64,000 nucleotides of DNA from Mycoplasmatota bacterium (GTDB lineage Bacteria; Bacillota_I; Bacilli_A; Acholeplasmatales; Acholeplasmataceae), in contig CP076021.1 of the NCBI GenBank assembly GCA_018622495.1, forward strand, positions 1 through 64,000, written 5' to 3'. Position numbers and translations under genes: made by a program. Each line of letters begins with the position of its first letter. Positions within the stretch are counted from its first letter, which is position 1. The notes under the pieces were generated by a model. That model saw only the letters and a program-made list of their open reading frames with translations, made no database searches and was not told where the DNA came from. Shown in pieces: positions 47,083 through 56,466 of the stretch.

Positions 47083-48207
47083 TTAAGCGGTTTTTAAAGA
47101 AAGCAATACGATGTTTTCAACGTGTTCAGTATATGAAAACATATCCACAGGTTGAATTTCTTTAATATAATACATTGAAAGTAGTGACTTAATATCTCTT
47201 GCTTGAGTTTCAGGAAAGCATGAGATATAAATAATGTGTTTAGGTTTCATTTTTTTAACTGCATTTAAAAACTTTTCTGTGGTCCCAGTTCTTGTTGGAT
47301 CAAGCATTAATATATCAACCTTTTTAGAAAAACCATACATAAATTTCTCTACATCATCACAATGAAAGCTTACATTAGTGATATGATTTGTTTTTGCATT
47401 AAATTTAGCATCTTTTACAGCTTGACTATTAATTTCTATAGCAATGACTTCTCTAGCTTTTTGTGCTGCTAATAGAGAAATAGTGCCAATGCCAGAATAA
47501 CAATCCATGACAGTATCAGTGCGACGTATATTTGCCATATCAAGCGCTTTTTCGTATAATTTAATCATTTGTTCTGGATTAACTTGATAAAATGATTTTG
47601 CTGATAATCTAAATGTTAACCCATTAAATCCATCTTCAATATAACCTTTACCATAAAGTGTTTTTTCTTCACCATATAAAGCAATCGGTGTATGTTTGTT
47701 TTGCATCATTTGAACAACTGTTTTCACTTTTTCAAATGACTTAATTAGATCTTGGGTGATTTTCTTTGCATTTGGAAAGAAATTGCCATCTGTTACAAAG
47801 ACAACTAATATATCATTATTTAAATATGATTTTCTAATTAAAACATGTTTAATGATCCCTTGTCTTTTTTTAATATCGTAAGCTGAAATTTTATATTTAC
47901 TCAATAACTTTTCAATTTTATCTAATACATCATTAATCATTTCATCATGAATAAATGATTTAAAACCTGGTACTATTTTATGTGTGTTTTCTAAAAACAT
48001 ACCCAATCTGAGTTTTGGTCTTCGATCAATCATAATTGATGTTGCACTTGCAGTCACTTTATGACGATAATGTTTATCTGAATCATTGGTAATCATCGGA
48101 TTAATACTTTTTCTGATTTTTGCTTGTTTAAAAATACGTTCAACAGTTTCTTGTTTAAACTTTATTTGTTGATCATATGGAATTTTTTCATAATTTAAAT
48201 TTGACAA
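47083..48207 (-). CDS. 23S rRNA (uracil-5-)-methyltransferase, RumA/RlmCD type; island target gene
   Basis: Methylates a uridine to m5U with SAM. About 374 residues: SAM motif MDCYSGIGTISLLAA, DPTRTG, and nucleophile Cys in YISCFPETQARDI; ends EHVENIVLLSLKTA. It lacks the N-terminal TRAM domain and the iron-sulfur cysteines of long RumA proteins, as some Mollicute homologues do. I prefer the TTG start at 48207 (SNLNYEKIPYDQQ) because AAAGGTG lies 6 nt before it; GTG at 48216 is the alternative. Its 3' end is repeated at 28285 and 39974. Confidence 0.85.
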   Translation of the reverse strand: MSNLNYEKIPYDQQIKFKQETVERIFKQAKIRKSINPMITNDSDKHYRHKVTASATSIMIDRRPKLRLGMFLENTHKIVPGFKSFIHDEMINDVLDKIEKLLSKYKISAYDIKKRQGIIKHVLIRKSYLNNDILVVFVTDGNFFPNAKKITQDLIKSFEKVKTVVQMMQNKHTPIALYGEEKTLYGKGYIEDGFNGLTFRLSAKSFYQVNPEQMIKLYEKALDMANIRRTDTVMDCYSGIGTISLLAAQKAREVIAIEINSQAVKDAKFNAKTNHITNVSFHCDDVEKFMYGFSKKVDILMLDPTRTGTTEKFLNAVKKMKPKHIIYISCFPETQARDIKSLLSMYYIKEIQPVDMFSYTEHVENIVLLSLKTA

Positions 48208-48301
48208 AATATACACCTTTATACTTTCTTGTTTACTTACACTTATTCATATAACTTAGAGCACATCTATTTTAACATGTAACGATACAAAAGATATGAA
48301 A

Positions 48302-48323
48302 AAAACAGGCGTTTGCCTGTTTT
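48302..48323 (-). terminator. Terminator of the aldo-keto reductase gene
   Basis: 9-bp stem AAAACAGGC/GCCTGTTTT with a 4-nt loop, overlapping the stop codon, T run on the minus strand. Confidence 0.75.
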
Positions 48324-49143
48324 AAATATTTTTTATGCGTTCTATATCTTCTTCTGACAACTCAAAATCAAAAATATCAATATTTGATGCTTGATTCACT
48401 GGATTATGAGATTTAGGAATGACAATTATTGATTTATTCACTTGATAATTTAAGATCACTTGATTCCATTTTTTATCATATTTAGCACCAATATCACTTA
48501 ATATTTTTTTAGCTTCATCTGTGACTTTTGTTAGTGATTGATAAGCCTCAGCAGCAACTCCATGTGATTGACAATATTCAATTAATGCTGATTGCTCATG
48601 TCCAGGATATGATAAGAATTGATTTACAGTAGGTTTGATTCTTGCATGTTCAAGCAAATATCCCAGTTGTTCTTCATTAAAATTAGATACACCGATACTT
48701 CGAATTTGTTTTTTATCAACGGCTTCTTCTAACACTCTCCAAACACGAAGATTTTCTTCTAAGCTCTCAAGTGGAAAATGCATTAAATATAAATCAATAT
48801 AATCAGTTTGTAAAGCTTTAAGTGATAATGCAATATTTTTTCTAACCAATGTATCAGTGCTACTAAATTCTTCTTTTTCAGGAATTTTTGAAGTGATGAA
48901 AAATTCACTACGATCTAGAGGATAGGCTTCGACTGCATCTCCAATAACACTTTCATTACGATAGTAAATTGCAGTATCAATATGTCTATATCCTAAATCA
49001 AATGCAGATATTAATTCTTTAGTATCACCATTAATCACACCATAAAAATCTTTGTTTTCTTTACCATATGTGTTAGTTCCTGTGCCTATTTGTGGTATGA
49101 CCATACCATTATTTAAAGTTAAATACATCATCATATTCACCAT
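48322..49143 (-). CDS. Aldo-keto reductase
   Basis: NADPH-dependent carbonyl reductase, TIM barrel, cytoplasmic. 273 residues with the catalytic Asp-Tyr-Lys-His set: GYRHIDTAIYYRNE, FITSKI and LYLMHFPLE. The SIGVSNFNEEQL and VIPKSHNPV cofactor motifs are present. The start may be the ATG at 49134 instead. Single gene. Confidence 0.93.
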   Translation of the reverse strand: MVNMMMYLTLNNGMVIPQIGTGTNTYGKENKDFYGVINGDTKELISAFDLGYRHIDTAIYYRNESVIGDAVEAYPLDRSEFFITSKIPEKEEFSSTDTLVRKNIALSLKALQTDYIDLYLMHFPLESLEENLRVWRVLEEAVDKKQIRSIGVSNFNEEQLGYLLEHARIKPTVNQFLSYPGHEQSALIEYCQSHGVAAEAYQSLTKVTDEAKKILSDIGAKYDKKWNQVILNYQVNKSIIVIPKSHNPVNQASNIDIFDFELSEEDIERIKNI

Positions 49144-49173
49144 ACTTTCTTATAAGTTATTATAACATGTCAA

Positions 49174-50091
49174 TCATAGATATGCTTCGTTTTGGTATGT
49201 TTCTAAATCGTCTAAATCACCAAAGAAGAAACAAAACCCCCTAAGATCAAGCACATCATCTTGATAGATATTAATGTTTTTACTTTTTCCATTTGCTTTC
49301 TTAACATACATATACCTTAAATCATACAATGTGTAAAGATCTTCTTCTTGTTCTATATTTTCAAAAAGTATTTCTACAGTTAGTTTAGTTCCGTCTTGAG
49401 TCACTGAATATAAATCTTCTTCATATAATTTCTCGTTTTCTAAGAATATATAATCAAAAGAATAACTATCTTTTCTAAGTTCAATATCAACACTAATAAT
49501 TACATCGTCTAACTCTTCTACTTCAATTGTATAATAGTTATATATTGGTTGTGCGTAATTCATTTCAACCATACCAACGAGTTTAGTATTTTCATAATTA
49601 TAATCATATAATATGAAATCGATGATATATTCACCTTCAATTTCATTTTCATCAAGAGCATAGATTCGAATGTTTGTTGATGTTGCAGCATCATTAATAG
49701 ATAATATATTTGCAGAAAATAAAGATATACCCAAAAATAATACTACCACTATAACTCTAATTGTATAATAAAGTATGCGTCCTGCAGCAAAGCTTGCAAC
49801 ATTACATGCAGCAGATAATTTAATTGACTGATTAAAATCTTTAATCAATAAGTTATATATAACTGCTTCAATTAAAATAACTAACAACTCAAATAAAATT
49901 AAATATTTTGTATATTCATTATAAAAGACTAGCACTAATAGTAAATTCATTGTTAAATTTGTAACAGTGTTCATTGCTACAGATAATAAAACTATTTTTC
50001 TACCATATTTTCTAAATATCTTAATAACTATGCTTTCTACAATAATAGTAATAATCAAAGCAATAAATATTTCATATTTAGTCCCAATCAT
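49174..50091 (-). CDS. Membrane protein of unknown family with an external C-terminal domain
   Basis: 305 residues. Membrane segments at about 4-24, 32-55, 62-83 and 108-130; the remaining 170 residues are acidic and beta-rich (YDYNYENTKLVGMVEMNYAQPIYNY). No family recognised and no operon partner. 50092-50275 has no gene. Confidence 0.6.
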   Translation of the reverse strand: MIGTKYEIFIALIITIIVESIVIKIFRKYGRKIVLLSVAMNTVTNLTMNLLLVLVFYNEYTKYLILFELLVILIEAVIYNLLIKDFNQSIKLSAACNVASFAAGRILYYTIRVIVVVLFLGISLFSANILSINDAATSTNIRIYALDENEIEGEYIIDFILYDYNYENTKLVGMVEMNYAQPIYNYYTIEVEELDDVIISVDIELRKDSYSFDYIFLENEKLYEEDLYSVTQDGTKLTVEILFENIEQEEDLYTLYDLRYMYVKKANGKSKNINIYQDDVLDLRGFCFFFGDLDDLETYQNEAYL

Positions 50092-50275
50092 ATTAAATAA
50101 AATTTATATCCCTTCTCTTCTTCTTAACTTACTTTAATCATCCATTTAACTTTTAACAATGTTGTGACAAACATAATAATTTACTAAATAGCCTGTATAC
50201 TATGATTTACACAATTTCTTCTTATATTTTTTCATTTTAATCGTTTTTGATATGTCATATTATATCACAAACAAA

Positions 50276-50306
50276 AAAGATGCACATTCCAAGAATGTAC
50301 ATCTTT
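50276..50306 (-). terminator. Terminator of the DEAD-box helicase gene
   Basis: 14-bp stem AAAGATGTACATTC/GAATGTGCATCTTT (one G-T pair) with a 3-nt loop, T-rich on the minus strand. Confidence 0.75.
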
Positions 50307-50312
50307 ATATTA

Positions 50313-51917
50313 TTATATCGATTTAATAAATACTTTTTTGCCTTGATAAACTGAACTTTTCTTTTTCAATCTTGATACTGCTGATTTTCTTATACCAAAG
50401 ACTGTTTGATTACCTTCAAGTTTAATATCACCAATATTCTTTTGGAATATACCAAATGAATCATCCATAAATTTTAAAAGTTTTGGTGGTGTGACTTTAT
50501 CTTTACGACCAACGTTAATGACAAAATCAACATATGCGTCACTATTTCCTCTACCTCTAGAATTTTTACCTTTATTGCCTTGTTGTTGTGTTCTTGGTTT
50601 TTTAGGATTAATCGCTTCTATAGCATCATATTTCTTATTATTTGGAATAACTTTATCTAATAACATATTAATTAATTGATCTTTTGTAGTTATTTCTAAT
50701 AAATCTTCTATAGACTCTAAGTGATTTTTAACTGGTTGTTTAACCATTGATTTAAGTTCTTCTTTAAATAAAATCATTTGTTGTGTTTTAATGTCTTCAA
50801 CTGAAGGAAATTCTTGGAATGCTATTTTATCTTTAATAAAATATTCAAGATCTCTTACTTGATTTTGTTTTCTAGGTGTAACAAATGAATATGCTAATCC
50901 ATTTTTCCCTGCTCTACCAGTTCTACCAATACGGTGAACATAAACTTCTTGCTCGAAAGGTAGATCATAGTTAATTACAAGTTCAACATCATTAACGTCA
51001 AGTCCTCTAGCTGCAACATCTGTCCCAACTAAGACTTCTAAGTTTCTATCTCTAAATCTTTTCATCACATCGCTTCTTGAGCGTTGTTTAATATCGCCAT
51101 GAAGTGCATCTGCTAAATATCCTTGATCTGTTAAGTATTCAGTAATACGATCCACATCAACTTTAGTATTAGAGAATATGATTGTACTCTTTGAGTTAGT
51201 CATATCTAAAATTCTAGGGATAAGTGGTAGTTTTTGTTCTCTTTTAACAATATAGTAATATTGTTTGATTTGTTCAACTGTTAGTGCACTACTTTCAATT
51301 TTAATGATTTGAGGATTATGCTGATATGTTTTAGCAATCTTTCTGATTGCTGGAGGCATCGTTGCTGAAAACAATAAGATTTGTCTTGTAGCGTTGATAT
51401 TTGCCATAATGTTTTCCATGTCTTCTTGGAAACCCATTTTTAACATCTCATCAGCTTCATCTAATGCTAATGTTGTTACTGTAGATACATCAATTGTTCC
51501 TCTTGTCATATGATCAATAATACGACCTGGTGTAGCAACCACAATTTGTGGATGTCTCTTTAATGCTCTAAATTGTCCTTCATAAGATTCTCCACCAACA
51601 ATTAATGTTGCGTTAATCTCCTTGTTAAATTTTACAAGTTTTAATATTTCCTTGTATACCTGCGTCGCTAACTCTCGTGTAGGACATATAATCAAACCTT
51701 GAGTTAATCGAAGATTTGGATCTATTTTTTCAAGCATCGGTATGCCGAATGCGAAAGTTTTCCCTGTCCCTGTTTGAGCTTGGCCAATAATGTCTTGTCC
51801 AGTCATTGCAACTGGTATAGCTTCAGCTTGGATCGGTGTTAATGTTTCAAATCCAAGTGCATTAATAGCCTCTTTAGTTTTGTCTAAAATCGGTAATTCG
51901 TTAAATAAAATGGTCAT
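50313..51917 (-). CDS. DEAD-box ATP-dependent RNA helicase with DbpA-type RNA-binding domain
   Basis: 534 residues. Q motif TPIQAEAIP, motif I AQTGTGKT, PTRELATQ, DEADEMLKMGF (DEAD box), SAT, and VHRIGRTGRAG are all present. A basic linker (KPRTQQQGNKGKNSRGRG) leads to a C-terminal RRM-like DbpA domain (YVDFVINVGRKDKVTPPKLL). Probably acts in ribosome assembly or RNA decay, close to CshA/DeaD. Confidence 0.94.
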   Translation of the reverse strand: MTILFNELPILDKTKEAINALGFETLTPIQAEAIPVAMTGQDIIGQAQTGTGKTFAFGIPMLEKIDPNLRLTQGLIICPTRELATQVYKEILKLVKFNKEINATLIVGGESYEGQFRALKRHPQIVVATPGRIIDHMTRGTIDVSTVTTLALDEADEMLKMGFQEDMENIMANINATRQILLFSATMPPAIRKIAKTYQHNPQIIKIESSALTVEQIKQYYYIVKREQKLPLIPRILDMTNSKSTIIFSNTKVDVDRITEYLTDQGYLADALHGDIKQRSRSDVMKRFRDRNLEVLVGTDVAARGLDVNDVELVINYDLPFEQEVYVHRIGRTGRAGKNGLAYSFVTPRKQNQVRDLEYFIKDKIAFQEFPSVEDIKTQQMILFKEELKSMVKQPVKNHLESIEDLLEITTKDQLINMLLDKVIPNNKKYDAIEAINPKKPRTQQQGNKGKNSRGRGNSDAYVDFVINVGRKDKVTPPKLLKFMDDSFGIFQKNIGDIKLEGNQTVFGIRKSAVSRLKKKSSVYQGKKVFIKSI

Positions 51918-51993
51918 GTTTTTCCTACTATCTTTAATTTACTTTTTTCAAGCCTTATTAAGTATACCACAAATAAGTTTAAACACAACTTTA

Positions 51994-52887
51994 TTAATCT
52001 TTGATACGAATTGATCCTGTGTTTGTGTCAGCAGTTAAATAGAAATCCTCGTCAGTCAAGATAAGATTATATGTATCGCCTTGATCATTACCATTGACTT
52101 TAACACTTCCTGTATCTGTTGATAGTCTAAGTGTTCTATTAGTTAAGTTGATGCCTTCTACATCTATTGATCCTGTGTTTGTATCAAGATCTATTTTATT
52201 CGCAACGACATCATCTATATCTATAGAACCTGTACTAAGATCTACTGATAAAGACTCACATGTCGTATTTTCTATATCAGCACTACCTGTAGATGTATCA
52301 AGTGTAATATCTTCATCAGCATTCACATCTTTTACTTTAAGTGAACCGGTATCTGATTCTAGATATAAAGATACAGCATCAATTAATTCAACACTTACAC
52401 TACCAGTATCTGTAACTAGTGAAATATCACCAAGTGCATCAAAATTTTCTAATGAAATATCACCTGTGTTTGTTTTAACATCTACATCAAAGCTATATGC
52501 CTCTGGTATGGTAATAATCACATCTAAATAATTACTTGTTGGTAATGTCCAACTAAACCAATTAAATATACCACTTGGTTCATCTTGTGTGATTTCAAGA
52601 ACACCCCTATTAAAATCAAATAACCATGTATCGTCTTCTTTTGAATAATAATCTATTGAGATAAAATCATCTGTCGTTGATGTAATCTCAACATTTCTAG
52701 TTTCTAAATCCAAAACAATATCCGATAATGTTTCTGAATAAGTTTCAGTATCTTCTAATGTGTAATCATCGTTTGATGAAAGACCAGCAAACACGCTAGT
52801 AAAACTTGCACCAATGGCAAATCCAATCGCTATCAATGCAAGTCCTGCAATGACGATAATGACTAATAAACTTTTAAAAATTTTCAT
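51994..52887 (-). CDS. DUF4097-type beta-helix protein (LiaG-like)
   Basis: 297 residues: one membrane segment (about 5-30) and a long external region of short beta repeats with a recurrent DTNTGSIDVE / DTSTGSADIE pattern, typical of DUF4097 parallel-beta proteins. Last gene of the padR operon; overlaps the DUF1700 gene by 14 bp. In related bacteria such proteins belong to envelope-stress responses; the exact role is unknown. Confidence 0.85.
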   Translation of the reverse strand: MKIFKSLLVIIVIAGLALIAIGFAIGASFTSVFAGLSSNDDYTLEDTETYSETLSDIVLDLETRNVEITSTTDDFISIDYYSKEDDTWLFDFNRGVLEITQDEPSGIFNWFSWTLPTSNYLDVIITIPEAYSFDVDVKTNTGDISLENFDALGDISLVTDTGSVSVELIDAVSLYLESDTGSLKVKDVNADEDITLDTSTGSADIENTTCESLSVDLSTGSIDIDDVVANKIDLDTNTGSIDVEGINLTNRTLRLSTDTGSVKVNGNDQGDTYNLILTDEDFYLTADTNTGSIRIKD

Positions 52888-53461
52888 GTGTGCCCCTCTT
52901 TCTTACAATCATTTTGCTAATCCAAATAGATAGTCTTTGTAATACGACCCATGACACTTTAAGTAACCAATACCCTATGATTGCCATAAGTGCAAATCCT
53001 ATGATATTAATGCCTAAAGCTAATAATAAATCAGGTGTTGCAAGTCCTGCAAATAGTAACCTTAGTCCGGTGATAATCATACCACCAACAGCTGATATAA
53101 CTAAAGCAATTCCAGTCACGACCATAGATGAGGCTACTGCCATTAGAGAAACGTAGAGTGCACCTAATGGTATTAAGACCGGTGTAGAGAATAAAACAAG
53201 AATAATCAGTTTTGCATTATTATCTAATTTAAGTGATGATGTTTGCCTTTCTGCAATAACACGTGGAATCATTTGTTTCGCGATTTGTTTAGGATCATAT
53301 GATTTAATGATATCATCGAAATCTTGCCCATCTTCTAATTTATCGTGAATCATTTCATCATAATAATTGATGATTTCAGCTGTTTCTTCTTTATTAAAAT
53401 ATTTAGATAGTTCATCTTTTAATTGATCAAACCATCTTTGTTGTATGTGTGCATAACTCAT
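52874..53461 (-). CDS. DUF1700 membrane protein
   Basis: 195 residues. The N-terminal helical part (FDQLKDELSKYFNKEETAEIINYYDEMI-HDKLEDGQ) is the DUF1700 signature, followed by about four membrane segments from residue 75 on. Usual middle gene of padR-DUF1700-DUF4097 operons. AGAGGT precedes the start. Confidence 0.87.
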   Translation of the reverse strand: MSYAHIQQRWFDQLKDELSKYFNKEETAEIINYYDEMIHDKLEDGQDFDDIIKSYDPKQIAKQMIPRVIAERQTSSLKLDNNAKLIILVLFSTPVLIPLGALYVSLMAVASSMVVTGIALVISAVGGMIITGLRLLFAGLATPDLLLALGINIIGFALMAIIGYWLLKVSWVVLQRLSIWISKMIVRKRGTHENF

Positions 53462-53471
53462 ATATTTACCT

Positions 53472-53777
53472 CTAATCTTTCGTTAAGATATCATATATTT
53501 TTTTGATATCTTTCCATTCATCCATAAATGAATCAATTTGCTCTACGCCTTTTAAAGTAATTTTATAGTATTTACGATTTCTACCATTATAAAGCCTATT
53601 ATATGTCTTAAGTGATTCCTGTGCTTCTAGTCTTCTTAAAATAGGATATAGTGTTGATTACGTAATACTGATATAAGGTGTTAAATCCGTAATGAGTTTA
53701 TATCCATAAGAATCATCTTTAGATAACATCGCTAGAACGAAGATTTCTAGTACACCTTTTTTAAGTTGTTGTTTCAT
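53472..53777 (-). pseudogene. PadR-family transcriptional regulator with an in-frame TAA
   Basis: 102 codons with the PadR winged helix: KKGVLEIFVLAML, DDSYGYKLITDL, then ISIT, TAA at 53658-53660 (codon 40), and STLYPILRRLEAQ ... KYYKITLKGVEQI. The stop replaces the residue, usually Glu, in the T-E-STLYPIL motif; the rest is in frame to TAG. GGAGGT lies before the ATG at 53777. It should repress its own operon through the palindrome at 53804-53824. Confidence 0.85.
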
Positions 53778-53798
53778 AGATACCTCCATTTCAACAAT

Positions 53799-53827
53799 AT
53801 TATACATTGCATAGTATACAATGTCAA
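53799..53827 (-). promoter_or_regulatory. padR promoter with inverted repeat inside the spacer
   Basis: Minus-strand TTGACA (53822-53827), 17-bp spacer, TATAAT (53799-53804): a consensus sigma-A promoter. ACATTG/CAATGT arms (53804-53809 and 53819-53824) lie in and around the spacer, so a bound PadR dimer would block polymerase. Confidence 0.72.
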
Positions 53828-53839
53828 CATATAAATAAA

Positions 53840-53867
53840 AAACACTGTCTCCTAGGAAACAGTGTTT
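53840..53867 (-). terminator. Terminator of the cupin gene
   Basis: 9-bp stem AAACACTGT/ACAGTGTTT with a 10-nt loop and a T run. Confidence 0.7.
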
Positions 53868-53897
53868 ACATCTAAGTTTGTTATATTTAATAATATA

Positions 53898-54365
53898 TTA
53901 AATCCTTGTAAGTTTTTTAATCATTTTTTCATGCTTCGGATATTTTTTTAGCAATTCTTTTTGACTATATAGTTTAAAATCTTCATATGTAAATCCTGGA
54001 GCAACCGCACAACTAACAAGTGCAAAACCTTTACCTACATAAGATCCAAAGATCCATCCTTTAGGTACTGCATAAAATAATCTTTCACCATTTTCAATGT
54101 TTTTCCCAAGCTTCACATCGTGAATATCTCCTTTTAAATCTATCATTGAAATATGAAGACTATCTCCTTCGTGAAAATACCAAAGTTCATCTGATGTAAG
54201 TTTATGATAAGCTGAAAAATTATGTTCATCTAATAAAAAATATATTGATGTTAAAATAGCACGATTATTATATTTTAGATCACTTTCATAAACTTCTTTA
54301 AACCAGCCACCTTCAATGTGTTTCTCTAATTGTAATTGTTGTATTAATTTTGTTTTCTCCATCAT
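53898..54365 (-). CDS. DUF985/Cupin_5 family protein
   Basis: 155 residues. Conserved features of the family: EGGWFKEVYES at the start, LTSIYFLLDEHNFSAYHKLTSDELWYFHEGD, and GFALVSCAVAPGFTYEDFKL. Single cupin barrel, cytoplasmic, function unknown. GAGG just before the start may serve ATG 54362 better than ATG 54365. Confidence 0.88.
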   Translation of the reverse strand: MMEKTKLIQQLQLEKHIEGGWFKEVYESDLKYNNRAILTSIYFLLDEHNFSAYHKLTSDELWYFHEGDSLHISMIDLKGDIHDVKLGKNIENGERLFYAVPKGWIFGSYVGKGFALVSCAVAPGFTYEDFKLYSQKELLKKYPKHEKMIKKLTRI

Positions 54366-54399
54366 GACCTCATTTATATCATTTATTAGACATTTTAAT

Positions 54400-55422
54400 T
54401 TACCATTTATTTTCTACGCGTTCTGCAAAACCAATCATATCTTTTATTTCAATTGTTTCATTCCCCACTTTAAAATATCCTGAAAAATAACCGAATACTT
54501 GATGTTGATCAGATTTAATAACAAATACATTAGTATATGACTTTCTATCATAGATGGGTTTAAACTCAAGTGCAATCATATGATTCTTTGATGTTATTTT
54601 CCATGGTTTTAAATAATCAAATGTTTTACCTGTTTTAGGAATGTCAAATTTAACATCATCTAGTTTATAAGTCTTATGATCATAAAACAACATATTTTCG
54701 CTTGCTTTAGATGTATCTCCAAAACCATAGCCTAAATTAAAACCTATATATTTATCATTTTGTTTTCCAGATAAACTAGACCAATACCATGTATTGTGAT
54801 AACTCCATGAGCCCCTACCCCAATCAAGTACACCATAGCATTCATTAAAATCAAATGTTTCATTTCCTAAAGAAATATAACCCATTGATTTTAATATATT
54901 TATTTTTTGATTATAATAAAATTTTGTTGGTTTATGAAAAGGTGTTGCTATCACCATAGAATCATCTATCGTTTGATCAAGATATAGATCGACAATAAGT
55001 GGTTCTTTATTTTTAAAGTTAGGAATATAAGCTTCAATATGTCTCCTATGCTTGTCATGCTTATATGAAATTTTCCAATTTCCTTTTTCTATAATCACAT
55101 GACCTTGTTTACTCGTTGCTGGCATATTAAAATTTTTAAAAGGTACCCATCCCATCTTGCTTTTAGATATTTCTGATAAAGTATTAAAATCAAGAAGTGT
55201 TGCACTTAATAGCCACATATAACCATTATCAGCAATTGTCAATGCAATACCATAATCTTTATTACCTATATAATAATAATCCCATTCTTTTAGTCTAAGT
55301 CTTTTATTTTTAACTAAATTTCTATCGTATGTTTTAATCAAAGATGTATGATAACCTGCTTCTAATAATCTCCCTTTATGATCTAGAAGTGGTCCTGATT
55401 CTAATTTGTGTTGTTTCATCAT
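54400..55422 (-). CDS. DUF2804 family protein
   Basis: 340 residues. Pattern ESGPLLDHKGRLLEAGYHTSL, LKEWDYYYIGN, CYGVLDWGRGSWSYHNTWYWSS and FNLGYGFGDTSKASENMLFYD matches DUF2804; biochemical role unknown. GGAGGTGC precedes two ATG codons (55422, 55419). 34 bp upstream of the cupin gene, so probably one unit. Confidence 0.82.
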   Translation of the reverse strand: MMKQHKLESGPLLDHKGRLLEAGYHTSLIKTYDRNLVKNKRLRLKEWDYYYIGNKDYGIALTIADNGYMWLLSATLLDFNTLSEISKSKMGWVPFKNFNMPATSKQGHVIIEKGNWKISYKHDKHRRHIEAYIPNFKNKEPLIVDLYLDQTIDDSMVIATPFHKPTKFYYNQKINILKSMGYISLGNETFDFNECYGVLDWGRGSWSYHNTWYWSSLSGKQNDKYIGFNLGYGFGDTSKASENMLFYDHKTYKLDDVKFDIPKTGKTFDYLKPWKITSKNHMIALEFKPIYDRKSYTNVFVIKSDQHQVFGYFSGYFKVGNETIEIKDMIGFAERVENKW

Positions 55423-55463
55423 GCACCTCCCAAATTATTTATACTTATATTATATCAAATAAA

Positions 55464-55499
55464 AAGGATTGCCTCCATATGTTTAGAGAGCCAATCCTT
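55464..55499 (-). terminator. Terminator of the repeat lipoprotein gene
   Basis: AAGGATTG/CAATCCTT stem with extra inner pairing, T-rich on the minus strand. Confidence 0.6.
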
Positions 55500-55522
55500 A
55501 TCTTTTATAAAATTATAGTGTT

Positions 55523-56291
55523 TTATTCTATAACAGATGTTGTTATGGTAATCGTTAAATCACCTGTTATTTTTGTAATACGATATGTATTTTCTAGTTC
55601 AGTTTCTTCTGGGTCTTTTAAATTTTTATAATTATCTTCTGATAGAACTGTCACTAAATCTATTTCATATCCTTCATCAACAGTAACAACAAAATTAATT
55701 TGTCCATCTCCATTCGTTAATACTTCACCAGTATCAGAATCTTTTGCATATGCTGTTGTTATTACTTCACCGTTTAAATAATCACTCGTTTCATAAACTG
55801 TCACTATAACATGTTCATCTAAAAATAAATGTTCCAACAAATTCAGCAATTGTAGATTCTGTACCTTCTTCTTTAGCTGTAATTGTTATAGTAATATCAT
55901 CTTCAACTTTAGTAATACGATAAGTGTCTAGTAATTCTAGTTCTTCAGAATCTTTTAAATTTTTATAATTATCAGTTGGCGTTACTAATAAAGTATCTAA
56001 TTCATAACCATCATCAATTGAAATTGTAAAATTTATTTAACCTTCACCATCAGTTAGAACTTCACCAGTATCTGAATCTTTAGCATAAGCTGTTGTAGAT
56101 TCTGTGCCATCAGTATAATCTTGAGTATCATAGACGGTTACTGTCACATGCTCATCTAATACAAATGTAGCAAGATATCCTTCTACTGTTTCTTGGGTAT
56201 CATAATCTAAAGTTGCATTATCTGTGTCACAACTTGAAAGCCCAACAACAAGTGATAAAAATATAGTTAATAGTAATATGCTTTTTTTCAT
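55523..56291 (-). pseudogene. Two-repeat surface lipoprotein, interrupted by TAA and a frameshift
   Basis: Signal peptide and lipobox (LSSC) from ATG 56291 with AAAGGAAAC upstream. Two repeats of about 115 residues follow, each with LDEHVTVTVY, AYAKDSDTGEVLT, INF, DNYKNLKD and TYRITK segments. Repeat 1 has TAA at 56037-56039 where repeat 2 reads Gln (DGQINF). Near 55836, at ACATTTATTTTT, the frame changes between the repeats. Joined, the product is about 255 residues. Possibly a Gram-positive surface-repeat type domain; ligand unknown. Confidence 0.75.
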
Positions 56292-56426
56292 TTCAATGTT
56301 TCCTTTCATGAATAAATACTTAATATATGCTTATCATACATAGGAAACCTTAAAAGAACCTTAAGTTTCATATTCATAAGATAATTTAACATATTAACCT
56401 TATTAATCAATCTAGCGATAAAAAAT

Positions 56427-56453
56427 AAAAGTCTCATAAATTCGAGACCTTTT
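56427..56453 (-). terminator. Terminator of the second helicase gene
   Basis: Stem AAAAGGTCTC/GAGACTTTT (one bulge) with an 8-nt loop and a T run on the minus strand. Confidence 0.7.
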
Positions 56454-56466
56454 ATTAATTACAATT

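Noticed and set aside
52094-52531. 145-codon plus-strand open frame antisense to the DUF4097 gene
   Set aside because: Low-complexity shadow of the DTNTGS repeats on the coding strand.
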